64,000 nt of DNA from Yersinia frederiksenii ATCC 33641. Lineage in GTDB: Bacteria; Pseudomonadota; Gammaproteobacteria; Enterobacterales; Enterobacteriaceae. The notes under the pieces were generated by a model. It was not told where the DNA came from, did no database searches, and was given only the letters and a program-made list of their open reading frames with translations. Where the stretch lies: the NCBI RefSeq assembly GCF_000754805.1, contig NZ_KN150731.1, positions 2,405,886 to 2,469,885 on the forward strand. The letters run 5' to 3'. Position 1 is the stretch's first letter; every line of letters begins with the position of its first letter. The position numbers were made by a program, and so were the translations under genes. Shown piece after piece: positions 29,146-37,328 of the stretch.

Positions 29146-29625
29146 ATGAAAAATAACTTATTACATTCAATTAATTCATTAATAAATTTTTGGGAACACA
29201 GTTCAGAACCTTGGGGTGCAAAAGATAATGAATCAAAGTTCATTTATGCGAATAAAAAATATCACGAATTATTAGCTTTACCTGATAAATTTAATGTAGA
29301 AGGACGATTTGATGGTGAACTCCCCGCATCGACATCAGAGTTTCAAACTGAATTTCAAGAACATGATCGTAAAGTTGAACGACTAAAAGATCGAGTAACA
29401 TCAGTTGAAATACATGCATTCAATGGGTTATCGTACTTTCAACCTTGGTTTTTTGATAAATACCCACTAATAGATGACAATGGAGCATCTATAGGAACTA
29501 TTTTTCATGGCCGAGCAGTCGATAACATGACACTGACACATTTAAATAAAATAAAAGTACCAAAATCACTTATTTTCACCCCTATTATCACCACAGCAAA
29601 TGGCCGATTAATGGCGCGCCAATAA
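29146..29625 (+). pseudogene. PAS-domain regulator lacking its DNA-binding C-terminus
   Basis: The first ~145 codons encode a PAS-type sensor domain (EPWGAKDNESKFIYANKKYHELLALP at the start of the fold; GTIFHGR near its end), as found in small LuxR-type PAS-HTH regulators of enterobacteria. The sequence then runs straight into the 3' end of the oppositely oriented cidB, adding about a dozen unrelated residues, and no helix-turn-helix is present. I infer a deletion junction near 29580 that removed the C-terminal HTH. It may still be translated (AGAGATAG before the ATG) but is unlikely to bind DNA. AT-rich like the adjacent cupin remnant. Confidence 0.7.
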
Positions 29626-30277
29626 CGGTAATGATACCGGCTAGCATCATTACCAGGCTGGATACGACCCCCTCCTGTTGCCCCATTTCGTAAGCTTTCG
29701 CGGTGCCCGCACCATGGGAAGAGGCTCCCAAGCCAGCGCCTTTTGCCAACCCACTGCGCACCGACAGTCGCAGGAACAGCAAATCCCCCACCGCCATGCC
29801 GAATACTCCGGTAATCACCACGAACAGCGCGACTAAATCTGGCTGCCCGCCCAATTGTTTGGCCGCTTCCAGTGCAAAAGGGGTGGTAATTGAGCGCACG
29901 GCCAAACTACGTTGCACTTCTTCCGAAAGTGTTAATAACTTCGCCAGCCACACCGAACTGACCACCGCAACCGCAATGGCAGTAATCACACCGGCAGTGA
30001 GAGAGAGCCAATGGCGGCGAATTATCGACAAATTCTCATAAACCGGCACAGCAAACGCAATGGTCGCAGGCCCCAATAGCCACAGTAACCAATGCGTCTC
30101 ACCAATATAATCCTGATAAGAGATATGGGTGACCACCAGCAGTAACACCAATACCATTGGGGTCAACACCAAGGGCATCAGCAACAGTGAACGGCGGCGG
30201 CGATAGAGCTTTTTATTGGCGAAGTAGAGTGCCAGGGTTGCCAGAAAGCAAGCAATGCTGATAAGCAGATTATTCAT
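29588..30277 (-). CDS. cidB: CidB/LrgB family membrane protein
   Basis: 229-residue polytopic inner-membrane protein of the LrgB/CidB/YohK family, proposed to act with a CidA/LrgA partner in holin-like control of murein hydrolase activity or in export of small metabolites. Family stretches: LLGPATIAFAVPVYEN and GASSHGAGTAKAYEMG. The start (MNNLLISI) overlaps the end of cidA by 8 nt. It abuts the broken PAS gene at its 3' end. Confidence 0.9.
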   Translation of the reverse strand: MNNLLISIACFLATLALYFANKKLYRRRRSLLLMPLVLTPMVLVLLLVVTHISYQDYIGETHWLLWLLGPATIAFAVPVYENLSIIRRHWLSLTAGVITAIAVAVVSSVWLAKLLTLSEEVQRSLAVRSITTPFALEAAKQLGGQPDLVALFVVITGVFGMAVGDLLFLRLSVRSGLAKGAGLGASSHGAGTAKAYEMGQQEGVVSSLVMMLAGIITVIGAPLIGHLLW

Positions 30278-30695
30278 GATGGTTAGATTTGCGGCGTTGC
30301 AGCCACACCTCAAAACGATAAACCCGGTCAACCACCAAACCAGTGACCGCGAGTGTCAAGGTTGTGCTAACCGCAATCACGGCGAAGATCTTCCAGCCAT
30401 CCACCATGATCAATTGGGCATAATTCACCACCGCCACTACCGCAGGGACAAAAAACAATAGCATTTCGGCCAGCAGCCAACGCGATCCAGCCTGAACCCA
30501 ACGTACCGGCAAGATGCGCAGCATAATCATGGCTAACAGTAATAACATGCCGACAATATTGGCGGGCAAGGGTAAATGGAAAACTCTAACTAACTGATCA
30601 GCAATGATAAATAACCCAGCATACAGTGCTACCTGAACCGGTGCCTGTAGGCGGGTGAGAACCGACGGCGCAAAACTACGTAACGCCAACAACAT
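30270..30695 (-). CDS. cidA: CidA/LrgA family holin-like protein
   Basis: 141-residue membrane protein with four hydrophobic segments and the family core LPLPANIVGMLLLL and EMLLFFVPAVVAVVNY. It pairs with cidB in a two-gene operon read away from a divergent LysR regulator, the usual cidR-cidAB layout. The exact physiological role in Gram-negatives is not settled. Confidence 0.9.
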   Translation of the reverse strand: MLLALRSFAPSVLTRLQAPVQVALYAGLFIIADQLVRVFHLPLPANIVGMLLLLAMIMLRILPVRWVQAGSRWLLAEMLLFFVPAVVAVVNYAQLIMVDGWKIFAVIAVSTTLTLAVTGLVVDRVYRFEVWLQRRKSNHHE

Positions 30696-30840
30696 GGGAA
30701 ACCTCAGCGGGAAATTGTGTCAGTGCTCAGTATAGGCCGCAGGCAATCTTGCAAAAAATGAATTAAAATCATCATAATCATGCCCAAATGGCATACTAAT
30801 TACTCCCTCCTTTGACGCGACTCACTGACAGGAAAAACTG

Positions 30841-31776
30841 ATGGATATTAGGACGCTACGTTATTTCGTCGAAGTGGTGCGTCAACAGAGTTTCACGCGA
30901 GCGGCCGAGAAACTGTTTGTCACTCAGCCCACCATTAGCAAAATGCTGCGCAATCTGGAAAACGAGCTGGACTGTAGCCTGATAACCCGTGAGGGTCGCC
31001 GCCTGCATTTGACCGACAGCGGGCAAGCTGTCTATCAGCGCGGGCTGGCAATACTTGACCAATTTCAACAGCTAGAAGCGGAGCTGGAAGATATTAGCTC
31101 GCTGAAGAAAGGCATGTTGCGGCTAGGCATTCCGCCAATGGTTGGCACACAAATGGCGGTGCTCATCAGTGAGTTTCGTCGCAGCTACCCCGGTGTAGAG
31201 TTGCAAATTGCCGAATTCGGCGGCTTAACCGTGCAACAGGCGGTGCTGTCTGGTGAATTGGATTTGGCTCTGACCGTTCTCCCTACCGATGCTGATTTGC
31301 CGCTCACGTCATTGCCACTCTTCAGCCACCCGCTGTGTGTCGTCGTTCCGCGCACGGCATTTTGGCTTAACCGCACGACGATCAGTATTCCCGAATTGGC
31401 AGACCAGCCTATCCTGATTTATAACGAGGATTTCGCCCTCTATCGCCAGTTAATGGATGCTTTCACTGCCGGAGGTTTTACCCCACAAATCGCCGTACGT
31501 AGCGGCCAGTGGGATTTTCTTGCCGCCATGGTACAAGCCAATATTGGCATCGCGATTTTGCCGGAACCGATCTGCCAACGACTGGATAAAAATACCCTAT
31601 TATGGCTGCCATTGGAGCCACTGATGCTGTGGCAGCTAGGGCTGATTTGGCGTCAGGGAAGTTACCTTTCTCACAGTGCTCAGGCGTGGATTACCCGCTG
31701 CCGTGAATTTTGGCCTAATGGATCATTAGTGGAGATAAAAGCGGCCACTGAGCAGCAGCCGGATGAGGGGAATTAA
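30841..31776 (+). CDS. cidR: LysR-type regulator, probable CidR
   Basis: 311-residue LysR-type transcription factor: N-terminal winged HTH (RAAEKLFVTQPTISKMLRNLE, about 20-40) and a periplasmic-binding-like effector domain (about 92-295). It is divergent from cidAB with a 145-bp gap, the standard arrangement for a regulator of the adjacent operon. CidR proteins respond to acetate or pyruvate-type signals in other bacteria; that is inferred here from context. The stop codon overlaps that of the convergent antiporter gene by 4 nt. Confidence 0.82.
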   Translation: MDIRTLRYFVEVVRQQSFTRAAEKLFVTQPTISKMLRNLENELDCSLITREGRRLHLTDSGQAVYQRGLAILDQFQQLEAELEDISSLKKGMLRLGIPPMVGTQMAVLISEFRRSYPGVELQIAEFGGLTVQQAVLSGELDLALTVLPTDADLPLTSLPLFSHPLCVVVPRTAFWLNRTTISIPELADQPILIYNEDFALYRQLMDAFTAGGFTPQIAVRSGQWDFLAAMVQANIGIAILPEPICQRLDKNTLLWLPLEPLMLWQLGLIWRQGSYLSHSAQAWITRCREFWPNGSLVEIKAATEQQPDEGN

Positions 31777-33422
31777 CCCTCTTTTTCGATTAACAGCGCT
31801 TCCAGTAGATCCAAATCATGCAGCAATTTTTGCAGAGTTTCGTTACTGATTTTCTGTGTCGCGCGCAGGTGATACAGCTCGCCACGCTCAGCCCGCAGGG
31901 CGGTTAAGCGAAAACGTCGCTCCAGATTTTCGATCAATAAGGTATTCTCGATTTCATCTTTACTGCCAGTACGTCGTCGCAGAGTACCGATGACTCGCGA
32001 GCTCACCTCTTTGAGCAATTCTGGGTCGATATTTTCTTCACTGCTGGCCGCCAGCCGCTCTTCCATCTTGTTCAAGCTGACAATCGCGACCTCTGCCGCA
32101 GCGGCGCGCGCTAAACGAATCTCTTCGCGGCTGGCACTCTTATCGGCCACAACCACACCACGCAGCAGCGGCGGCAAAGCAATCACCCCAACAATTACCG
32201 ACAGCAGAATCACGCCAGTAGCGATAAACACCAATTGATAGCGAGATGGGAAGGCCGAACCATCACTGAGGAAAAGCGGGATAGACAGCACCCCCGCCAG
32301 AGTAATCGCCCCACGTACACCGGCAAATGACGCGACCCACAGCTCGCGCGTGGTGTAATTGCTAAACTCCAGTGGCCGCTTGCTCAATAAGCGTTTACTG
32401 ATTTTTTTCATCGACCACAACCAGCTAAAACGCAGCACCAGCAGTGCGCCATAAATAATGGCGACATCGGCAAATAGATTCCAGGTTTGGATGGTTGGGT
32501 CCAGTTCAGCCTGCACGATTGAGGTTTCCAGAATCCCCGGTAATTGCAGCCCCAGCAAGATAAACACCATGCCGTTAAACACAAACTCCAGCATCGACCA
32601 CACACTGTCCGCACGTAACCGCATCGTCAGTGGGGCATTACGAATCACACCTGATTGGCTGATGGTCATCCCCGCAGCCACTGCAGCCAAAATGCCGGAA
32701 ACACCAATATGTTCAGCAATCAGATAAGAGGCAAAGGGTAACAACAGCAGCAAGACAATCTGTGTGGCCGGATCATCGCCACTCCAGCGGCTCATTAGGC
32801 GCAGCGACTTACTGTACAGCCACGTCACGGCCACACCCGCCAACAGCCCGCCAATCGCCACTTTCAGGAATTCCAATGTGGCCCCGGAAACCGTGAACAC
32901 CATGGTGCCCATCGCCACCGCGATGGCAAACTTCAGTGCAACCAGACCAGAGGCATCATTCATCAATGCCTCCCCTTCCAGCACACCCATAATAGATTTA
33001 GGTATTCGCCCTTTCCCCACGATACCGGACAATGCCACGGCATCGGTTGGCGACAATACCGCAGCCAGCGCGAAAGCAGCTACTAACGGAATTCCCGGTA
33101 CCATCCAGTAAATCAGATAGCCAATCCCCACCACAGTGACTAAGACTAAAGCTAGAGCCAAGCCAAAGATTTCCCGCCCATGGTGAATGAACTCCCGCGT
33201 CGGTGTTTTCCAGCCATCAGCAAATAGCAACGGAGGAATAAACAGCACCAAGAATAGTTCTGGGTCAAAATCGACATGCAAACCAAAGTGGGGAAAGGCC
33301 AATAAGGCACCACAGACAATCTGCATTAAAGGGAGAGGAACTTGAAACGGTAGCATCCTCGTGACAACGCCAGAAAGCGACACCACCAAAATCAGGATGA
33401 GGATTGTAAAAAAGATTTCCAT
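31773..33422 (-). CDS. yjcE: CPA1-family Na+/H+ antiporter (YjcE type)
   Basis: 549-residue monovalent cation:proton antiporter. About 12 membrane segments carry the antiporter motifs LSPTDAVALSG and EGEALMNDASGLVALK, whose ND pair is the expected ion site, followed by a ~130-residue cytoplasmic helical C-terminus. Length equals E. coli YjcE, and it neighbours ghxP as yjcE neighbours yjcD in E. coli. Sodium specificity is inferred from the family. Confidence 0.9.
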   Translation of the reverse strand: MEIFFTILILILVVSLSGVVTRMLPFQVPLPLMQIVCGALLAFPHFGLHVDFDPELFLVLFIPPLLFADGWKTPTREFIHHGREIFGLALALVLVTVVGIGYLIYWMVPGIPLVAAFALAAVLSPTDAVALSGIVGKGRIPKSIMGVLEGEALMNDASGLVALKFAIAVAMGTMVFTVSGATLEFLKVAIGGLLAGVAVTWLYSKSLRLMSRWSGDDPATQIVLLLLLPFASYLIAEHIGVSGILAAVAAGMTISQSGVIRNAPLTMRLRADSVWSMLEFVFNGMVFILLGLQLPGILETSIVQAELDPTIQTWNLFADVAIIYGALLVLRFSWLWSMKKISKRLLSKRPLEFSNYTTRELWVASFAGVRGAITLAGVLSIPLFLSDGSAFPSRYQLVFIATGVILLSVIVGVIALPPLLRGVVVADKSASREEIRLARAAAAEVAIVSLNKMEERLAASSEENIDPELLKEVSSRVIGTLRRRTGSKDEIENTLLIENLERRFRLTALRAERGELYHLRATQKISNETLQKLLHDLDLLEALLIEKEG

Positions 33423-33645
33423 GCTTTCCTTAGACTCAAATCAACACAACGTAAGACCTGACCGCACCCGCCCATAACCAAGGCTGGCTCACAGCGTTTG
33501 ATAGTAGATCACTTTTTTATAAAGCGGGGAAAAAACCTGTTACTGAGAGCAGGAAAACACAAAGAAAGTAGGGACAGATAAAAAGTGGCAAGATTGGGGG
33601 TGAAGAGCTTATCCCAGTAGGCGTGATTGTTGCTGTCAGTTTGAG

Positions 33646-33721
33646 TTTGAACACGGACAGTGCGCAAGAACCGGAGCGTACACGTAGTACGTGAGGATTC
33701 TGAGCACTGCCCAAGTTCAAA
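33646..33721. repeat. Yersinia-type intergenic palindromic repeat
   Basis: Long imperfect palindrome: TTTGAACACGGACAGTGCGC at the left mirrors GCACTGCCCAAGTTCAAA at the right, centred on TACACGTAGTACGTG. It looks like the core of the palindromic elements (YPAL-type) scattered in Yersinia genomes; similar flanking sequence may extend it to roughly 33590-33745. The family name is from memory and needs a database check. It lies between two genes read in the same direction and ends about 30 bp after the ghxP stop. Confidence 0.65.
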
Positions 33722-33754
33722 ATGGCAAATAAAATAGCCCTAATGGGGTTAGCT

Positions 33755-35122
33755 CTAAATTGCCCAACCGCCAGCATAGAATGCCACCAGCGCGACGGCG
33801 ATAATCACGGTACCGAGATTCAGTTTACGCCATTCGCCAGAGCAAATACGGCCAATGACCAGTGAACTGAAGCCCAGCATAATGCCGGTGACGATATTGC
33901 AGGTCAGCACGATAAACACCGCACAAAGCAAGCCGGACATCGCATCGACGAAATCATCAAAATCCAGTTTGGATACGTTGCTCAGCATCAATAAACCGAC
34001 GTACATCAGGGCCGGAGCGGTGGCATAAGCCGGAACCAAATAGGAAAGCGGGGAGAGGAACAGAATCAACAAGAACAGGATACCGACGACAGTTGCTGTC
34101 AGGCCAGTTTTACCACCAGCTGCAGTACCGGCAGCAGATTCAATATAAACCGCAGCGGGAGCCGCCCCTACCAAACCCGCAAAAATGCTGCTGACAGAGT
34201 CAGAAGTCAGGGCTTTGCCGCCACTGATAATCTGGCCATCTTTATCCAGCAAGTTAGCTTGCCCGGCGACTGCGCGGATGGTACCGGTAGCATCAAACAC
34301 CGCCGTCATCACCAATGCCAATACACTTGGCAACACCACAGGTTTTAATGCCCCCATGATATCCAAACTGAAAATCAACGAGTTACCGTTAGCATCTGCC
34401 AGACTCGGCATCGCGAACAGCCCTTGATAGGTCACACTTGGGTCAAAAATCAGGCCGATAACCGAGATGGCAATAATCACTAACAGAATGCCACCCGGCA
34501 CCCGCAGTTTTTCCAGACCGAAAATGACTGCCAAACCCAGTAAAGTCATCATTACCGGGAAAGAAGTGAATGCGCCCAGCGCGACAGGTAAACCTTCAAT
34601 TGGGTTTTTGATAACCAAGCCGACACCGTTTGCCGCAATCAGCAGCAGAAACAGGCCGATACCAATGCCGGTGCCATGTGCCACACCCATGGGTAAGTTA
34701 CGCAATATCCACGAACGAATACCGGTGACAGAAATAATGGTAAACAGCACCCCCATCAGGAATACCGCGCCCAATGCCACAGGAATGCTGATATGTTGGC
34801 CCAATACCAAACTGAAGGCCGTAAACGCGGTCAAGGAGATAGCGCAACCAATCGCCATCGGCAAGTTCGCCCACAAGCCCATCAACAAAGAACCCAAACC
34901 AGCAACCAGACAAGTCGCGACAAATACGGCTGTTGGCGGGAAGCCAGCTTTGCCCAGCATACTCGGTACAACAATCACCGAGTAAACCATGGCCAAGAAG
35001 GTCGTCAGACCGGCCAGCACTTCCTGGCGTACATTACTGCCACGTTCACTAAGCTTGAAAAATGCATCAAGCGAACCTTTTGGCTTTACTGCCTGGTTCG
35101 CTTGAGGATTGGTGCTAGACAT
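33755..35122 (-). CDS. ghxP: Guanine/hypoxanthine permease GhxP
   Basis: 455-residue NCS2 (AzgA-type) proton symporter for guanine and hypoxanthine. Very close to E. coli GhxP (YjcD): [14 protein letters not shown] near the N-terminus, [54 protein letters not shown] and the ending FYAGGWAI. About 12-14 membrane segments. Upstream lie three PurR-like boxes, so repression by purines is likely. Confidence 0.95.
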   Translation of the reverse strand: MSSTNPQANQAVKPKGSLDAFFKLSERGSNVRQEVLAGLTTFLAMVYSVIVVPSMLGKAGFPPTAVFVATCLVAGLGSLLMGLWANLPMAIGCAISLTAFTAFSLVLGQHISIPVALGAVFLMGVLFTIISVTGIRSWILRNLPMGVAHGTGIGIGLFLLLIAANGVGLVIKNPIEGLPVALGAFTSFPVMMTLLGLAVIFGLEKLRVPGGILLVIIAISVIGLIFDPSVTYQGLFAMPSLADANGNSLIFSLDIMGALKPVVLPSVLALVMTAVFDATGTIRAVAGQANLLDKDGQIISGGKALTSDSVSSIFAGLVGAAPAAVYIESAAGTAAGGKTGLTATVVGILFLLILFLSPLSYLVPAYATAPALMYVGLLMLSNVSKLDFDDFVDAMSGLLCAVFIVLTCNIVTGIMLGFSSLVIGRICSGEWRKLNLGTVIIAVALVAFYAGGWAI

Positions 35123-35180
35123 GGTTATGTCCCCTGTGTGTCATTTTAAATGTAGTCAGCAAGTCACACGCCCTTTCCAT

Positions 35181-35328
35181 ACGTAATCGTTTCCGTCCCT
35201 GCCGATTAACTCGTTAATTCCTCCAGCACCGGAGTGAAAGAGAAAATAGCAAACGATTAGCTGGAAGCACGCATGACTGAAAAAAATCGAAGTTTAGGGC
35301 AGATGCCATTTAAGGCAAACGATTATCT
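35181..35328 (-). promoter_or_regulatory. Three PurR-like operator boxes upstream of ghxP
   Basis: Sites resembling the PurR consensus ANGCAANCGNTTNCNT: 35181-35196 (reverse reading ACGGAAACGATTACGT, one mismatch), 35247-35262 (TAGCAAACGATTAGCT, two mismatches) and 35313-35328 (AGGCAAACGATTATCT, one mismatch). Their centres are exactly 66 and 66 bp apart. They lie 59-206 bp before the ghxP start. The surrounding 361-bp gap has no gene. Confidence 0.6.
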
Positions 35329-35483
35329 AGCTATTTGCCGCGACTAATCAACATCAGATAGCGACATTTAATGCATTTTCTTACATTAATTTGTCCGGGA
35401 GCATTAATTGCAGCAGGAAACCAAAGTGTGAGCCGCCTCACACCCGTTTTCCTTCAGTGATTCTTGGTCTCCATCGGTGGGGA

Positions 35484-36152
35484 TCACTTCTCTAACGTGA
35501 AAGCACCGCCCTTTGCAATCGCCTGCTGGTAAGCAGGTCGCTGATGAATACGCACTAAGAAATCTTGCAGTTTCGGAAACCCCTCCAGACCGCCACGGGT
35601 GTTTATTGCCTCGATAGGAAAACTCATTTGGATATCGGCGGCACTGAAATCTCGGCCCGCAAACCACAGATTTTGCGTTAAATGCTGCTCCAGATAATCG
35701 CGGTGCGTAGCAATTTGCTTATTCAGATAACTTTTCTGTACCCCATCACCCAAGGCTTTGGCAACTGGACGGATAATCCAGGGCACTGGTGGCCCGCCAA
35801 ACCGGCTGAAGATAAGCTTCATCACCAACAATGGCATCAATGAACCTTCCGCATAATGCATCCAGTATCTAAATTGTTGGCGGTCATAATGACCTGTAGG
35901 CTTAAATTGCCCCTGTGCATCATAGGTTTCCTGTAAATACTCGATAATGGCACCCGACTCTGCCAATGTCAGATCGCCATCAGTAATCACCGGAGATTTC
36001 CCTAGTGGATGAATTTTTTTCAATTCTGGCGGTGCCAATAAACTGCCGGGGTCGCGCTGATAGCGCTTCAACTCATAGGGAACTTGTAACTCTTCCAGCA
36101 TCCACAAAATACGCTGTGAACGTGAATTATTCAGATGGTGAACAATGACCAT
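35484..36152 (-). CDS. Glutathione S-transferase family protein
   Basis: 222-residue cytosolic GST: thioredoxin-like N-terminal domain (about 1-80) with the glutathione-site serine region NNSRSQRILW and the cis-proline/ESGAIIEY motif (GKSPVIT, LAESGAIIEYL), then an all-helical C-terminal domain with the N-capping AGRDFSAADIQMS. Start MVIVHHL with GGAG upstream. In several enterobacteria a GST lies next to soxRS near ssb; soxRS is absent here. Substrate unknown. Confidence 0.88.
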   Translation of the reverse strand: MVIVHHLNNSRSQRILWMLEELQVPYELKRYQRDPGSLLAPPELKKIHPLGKSPVITDGDLTLAESGAIIEYLQETYDAQGQFKPTGHYDRQQFRYWMHYAEGSLMPLLVMKLIFSRFGGPPVPWIIRPVAKALGDGVQKSYLNKQIATHRDYLEQHLTQNLWFAGRDFSAADIQMSFPIEAINTRGGLEGFPKLQDFLVRIHQRPAYQQAIAKGGAFTLEK

Positions 36153-36303
36153 GATCGAGCTCCATATGATGAATATCAGAGTATTGATTATAGTGATAAA
36201 AGGATATTTTGGTTTACGGCACTGTGGATGCCGTTTTCGAGATGCAAAGCAGCCATACATCAGGGGTTGAGCCACGAACCACAAGATTGGCTTAAAAAGG
36301 CAA

Positions 36304-36330
36304 TAAAAAAACCCTGCCGAGACAGGGTGT
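36304..36330 (-). terminator. Terminator of ssb
   Basis: On the minus strand ACACCCTG..CAGGGT is followed by a run of seven T. Located ~40 bp after the ssb stop. Confidence 0.88.
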
Positions 36331-36367
36331 TATTTTTAGCACTATTCGTACTTAGCGAACCGCGGAA

Positions 36368-36916
36368 TCAGAACGGGATGTCGTCGTCAAAATCCATTGG
36401 TGGCTCATTGCCGCCTTGGGGTTGTGCTGCTGGTGCAGACTGAGCCGGGCGTGAAGTCTGACCGCCGCTAAACTGGTTGCCACCTTGTGGCTGCTGAGGT
36501 TGACCCCATCCGCCTTGTGCGCCGCCCTCTTGTGGTGCACCGCCACCCGCTGGAGCACCGCCGCCTTGACGGCCACCCAGCATTTGCATGGTGCCACCCA
36601 CGTTAACCACAACTTCTGTGGTGTATTTCTCAACACCCGCCTGATCTGTCCACTTACGGGTCTGTAGAGCGCCTTCAATATAGACCTGAGAGCCTTTGCG
36701 CAGATATTCACCAGCCACTTCAGCCAGTTTGCCGAATAACACGACACGGTGCCATTCCGTCTTTTCTTTCTGCTCGCCGGTTGCTTTATCACGCCAGCTT
36801 TCGGAAGTGGCCAGGGTGATATTGGCAACAGCGCCGCCGTTAGGCATGTAGCGGACTTCCGGGTCTTGGCCCAAATTCCCGACCAAAATCACTTTGTTTA
36901 CGCCTCTGCTGGCCAT
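36368..36916 (-). CDS. ssb: Single-stranded DNA-binding protein SSB
   Basis: 182-residue tetrameric ssDNA-binding protein for replication, recombination and repair. OB fold (about 1-112) beginning [15 protein letters not shown], a Gly/Gln/Pro-rich linker (about 113-172), and the acidic tip MDFDDDIPF that recruits partner proteins. Divergent from uvrA as in E. coli, sharing a region with a LexA box. Confidence 0.98.
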   Translation of the reverse strand: MASRGVNKVILVGNLGQDPEVRYMPNGGAVANITLATSESWRDKATGEQKEKTEWHRVVLFGKLAEVAGEYLRKGSQVYIEGALQTRKWTDQAGVEKYTTEVVVNVGGTMQMLGGRQGGGAPAGGGAPQEGGAQGGWGQPQQPQGGNQFSGGQTSRPAQSAPAAQPQGGNEPPMDFDDDIPF

Positions 36917-37056
36917 GTGAACTCTCCTGATGAAGTAAATTTTGTACAGTATAAACGAGTAAGTTTAACACGCTAACCACCAAACGACACAACAGATCAT
37001 AACTGCGGAATGCATTACAGATTTCTCGTGATAACTGTCTTAATTGCACTCAGATA

Positions 37057-37072
37057 CTGGATATCCATTCAG
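37057..37072. promoter_or_regulatory. LexA (SOS) box in the ssb-uvrA region
   Basis: CTGGATATCCATTCAG fits CTG-N10-CAG, and its flanks (TA before, GT after) match the E. coli uvrA SOS box at nearly every base. It lies about 257 bp before uvrA and 141 bp before ssb, so both may be controlled. Confidence 0.88.
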
Positions 37073-37154
37073 GTTTTTTTGTGTCATAATTATCCGTTTC
37101 GTACTGGCTGTGTCCTTTTTTCGGCGTTGCGAAGTGCACCGATAACATTACCCA

Positions 37155-37276
37155 AAGTCATTGAAATTGCAGGTAGGCGGCAAGCAAACGATCCCCGATG
37201 AGCTGACATACAAGTCAGTGATTCAGGTGAGTAGAACGTAGCTAACAACCCTGCTGTTTCAAGCACGAAGGGTATA
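37155..37276. repeat. ERIC element in the uvrA leader
   Basis: ATCCCCGATGAGCTGACAT and CAAGTCAGTGATTCAGGTGAG form the ERIC core, with outer arms TGAAATTGCAGG and CTGTTTCAAGCACGAAGGGTATA. It lies between the LexA box and the uvrA ATG, about 50 bp before the gene. Confidence 0.85.
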
Positions 37277-37328
37277 AACGCGATAAAGGCATGGTAAGAG
37301 GCTCAGTTTTAATCCGGGAAATGTTTGA

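Noticed and set aside
28440..29600. Insertion sequence or prophage remnant in the AT-rich islet
   Set aside because: No transposase, integrase, terminal inverted repeats or tRNA attachment site seen.
33517..33777. Minus-strand 86-codon open frame
   Set aside because: Covers the palindromic repeat and overlaps the ghxP 3' end; no ribosome binding site and no protein-like composition.
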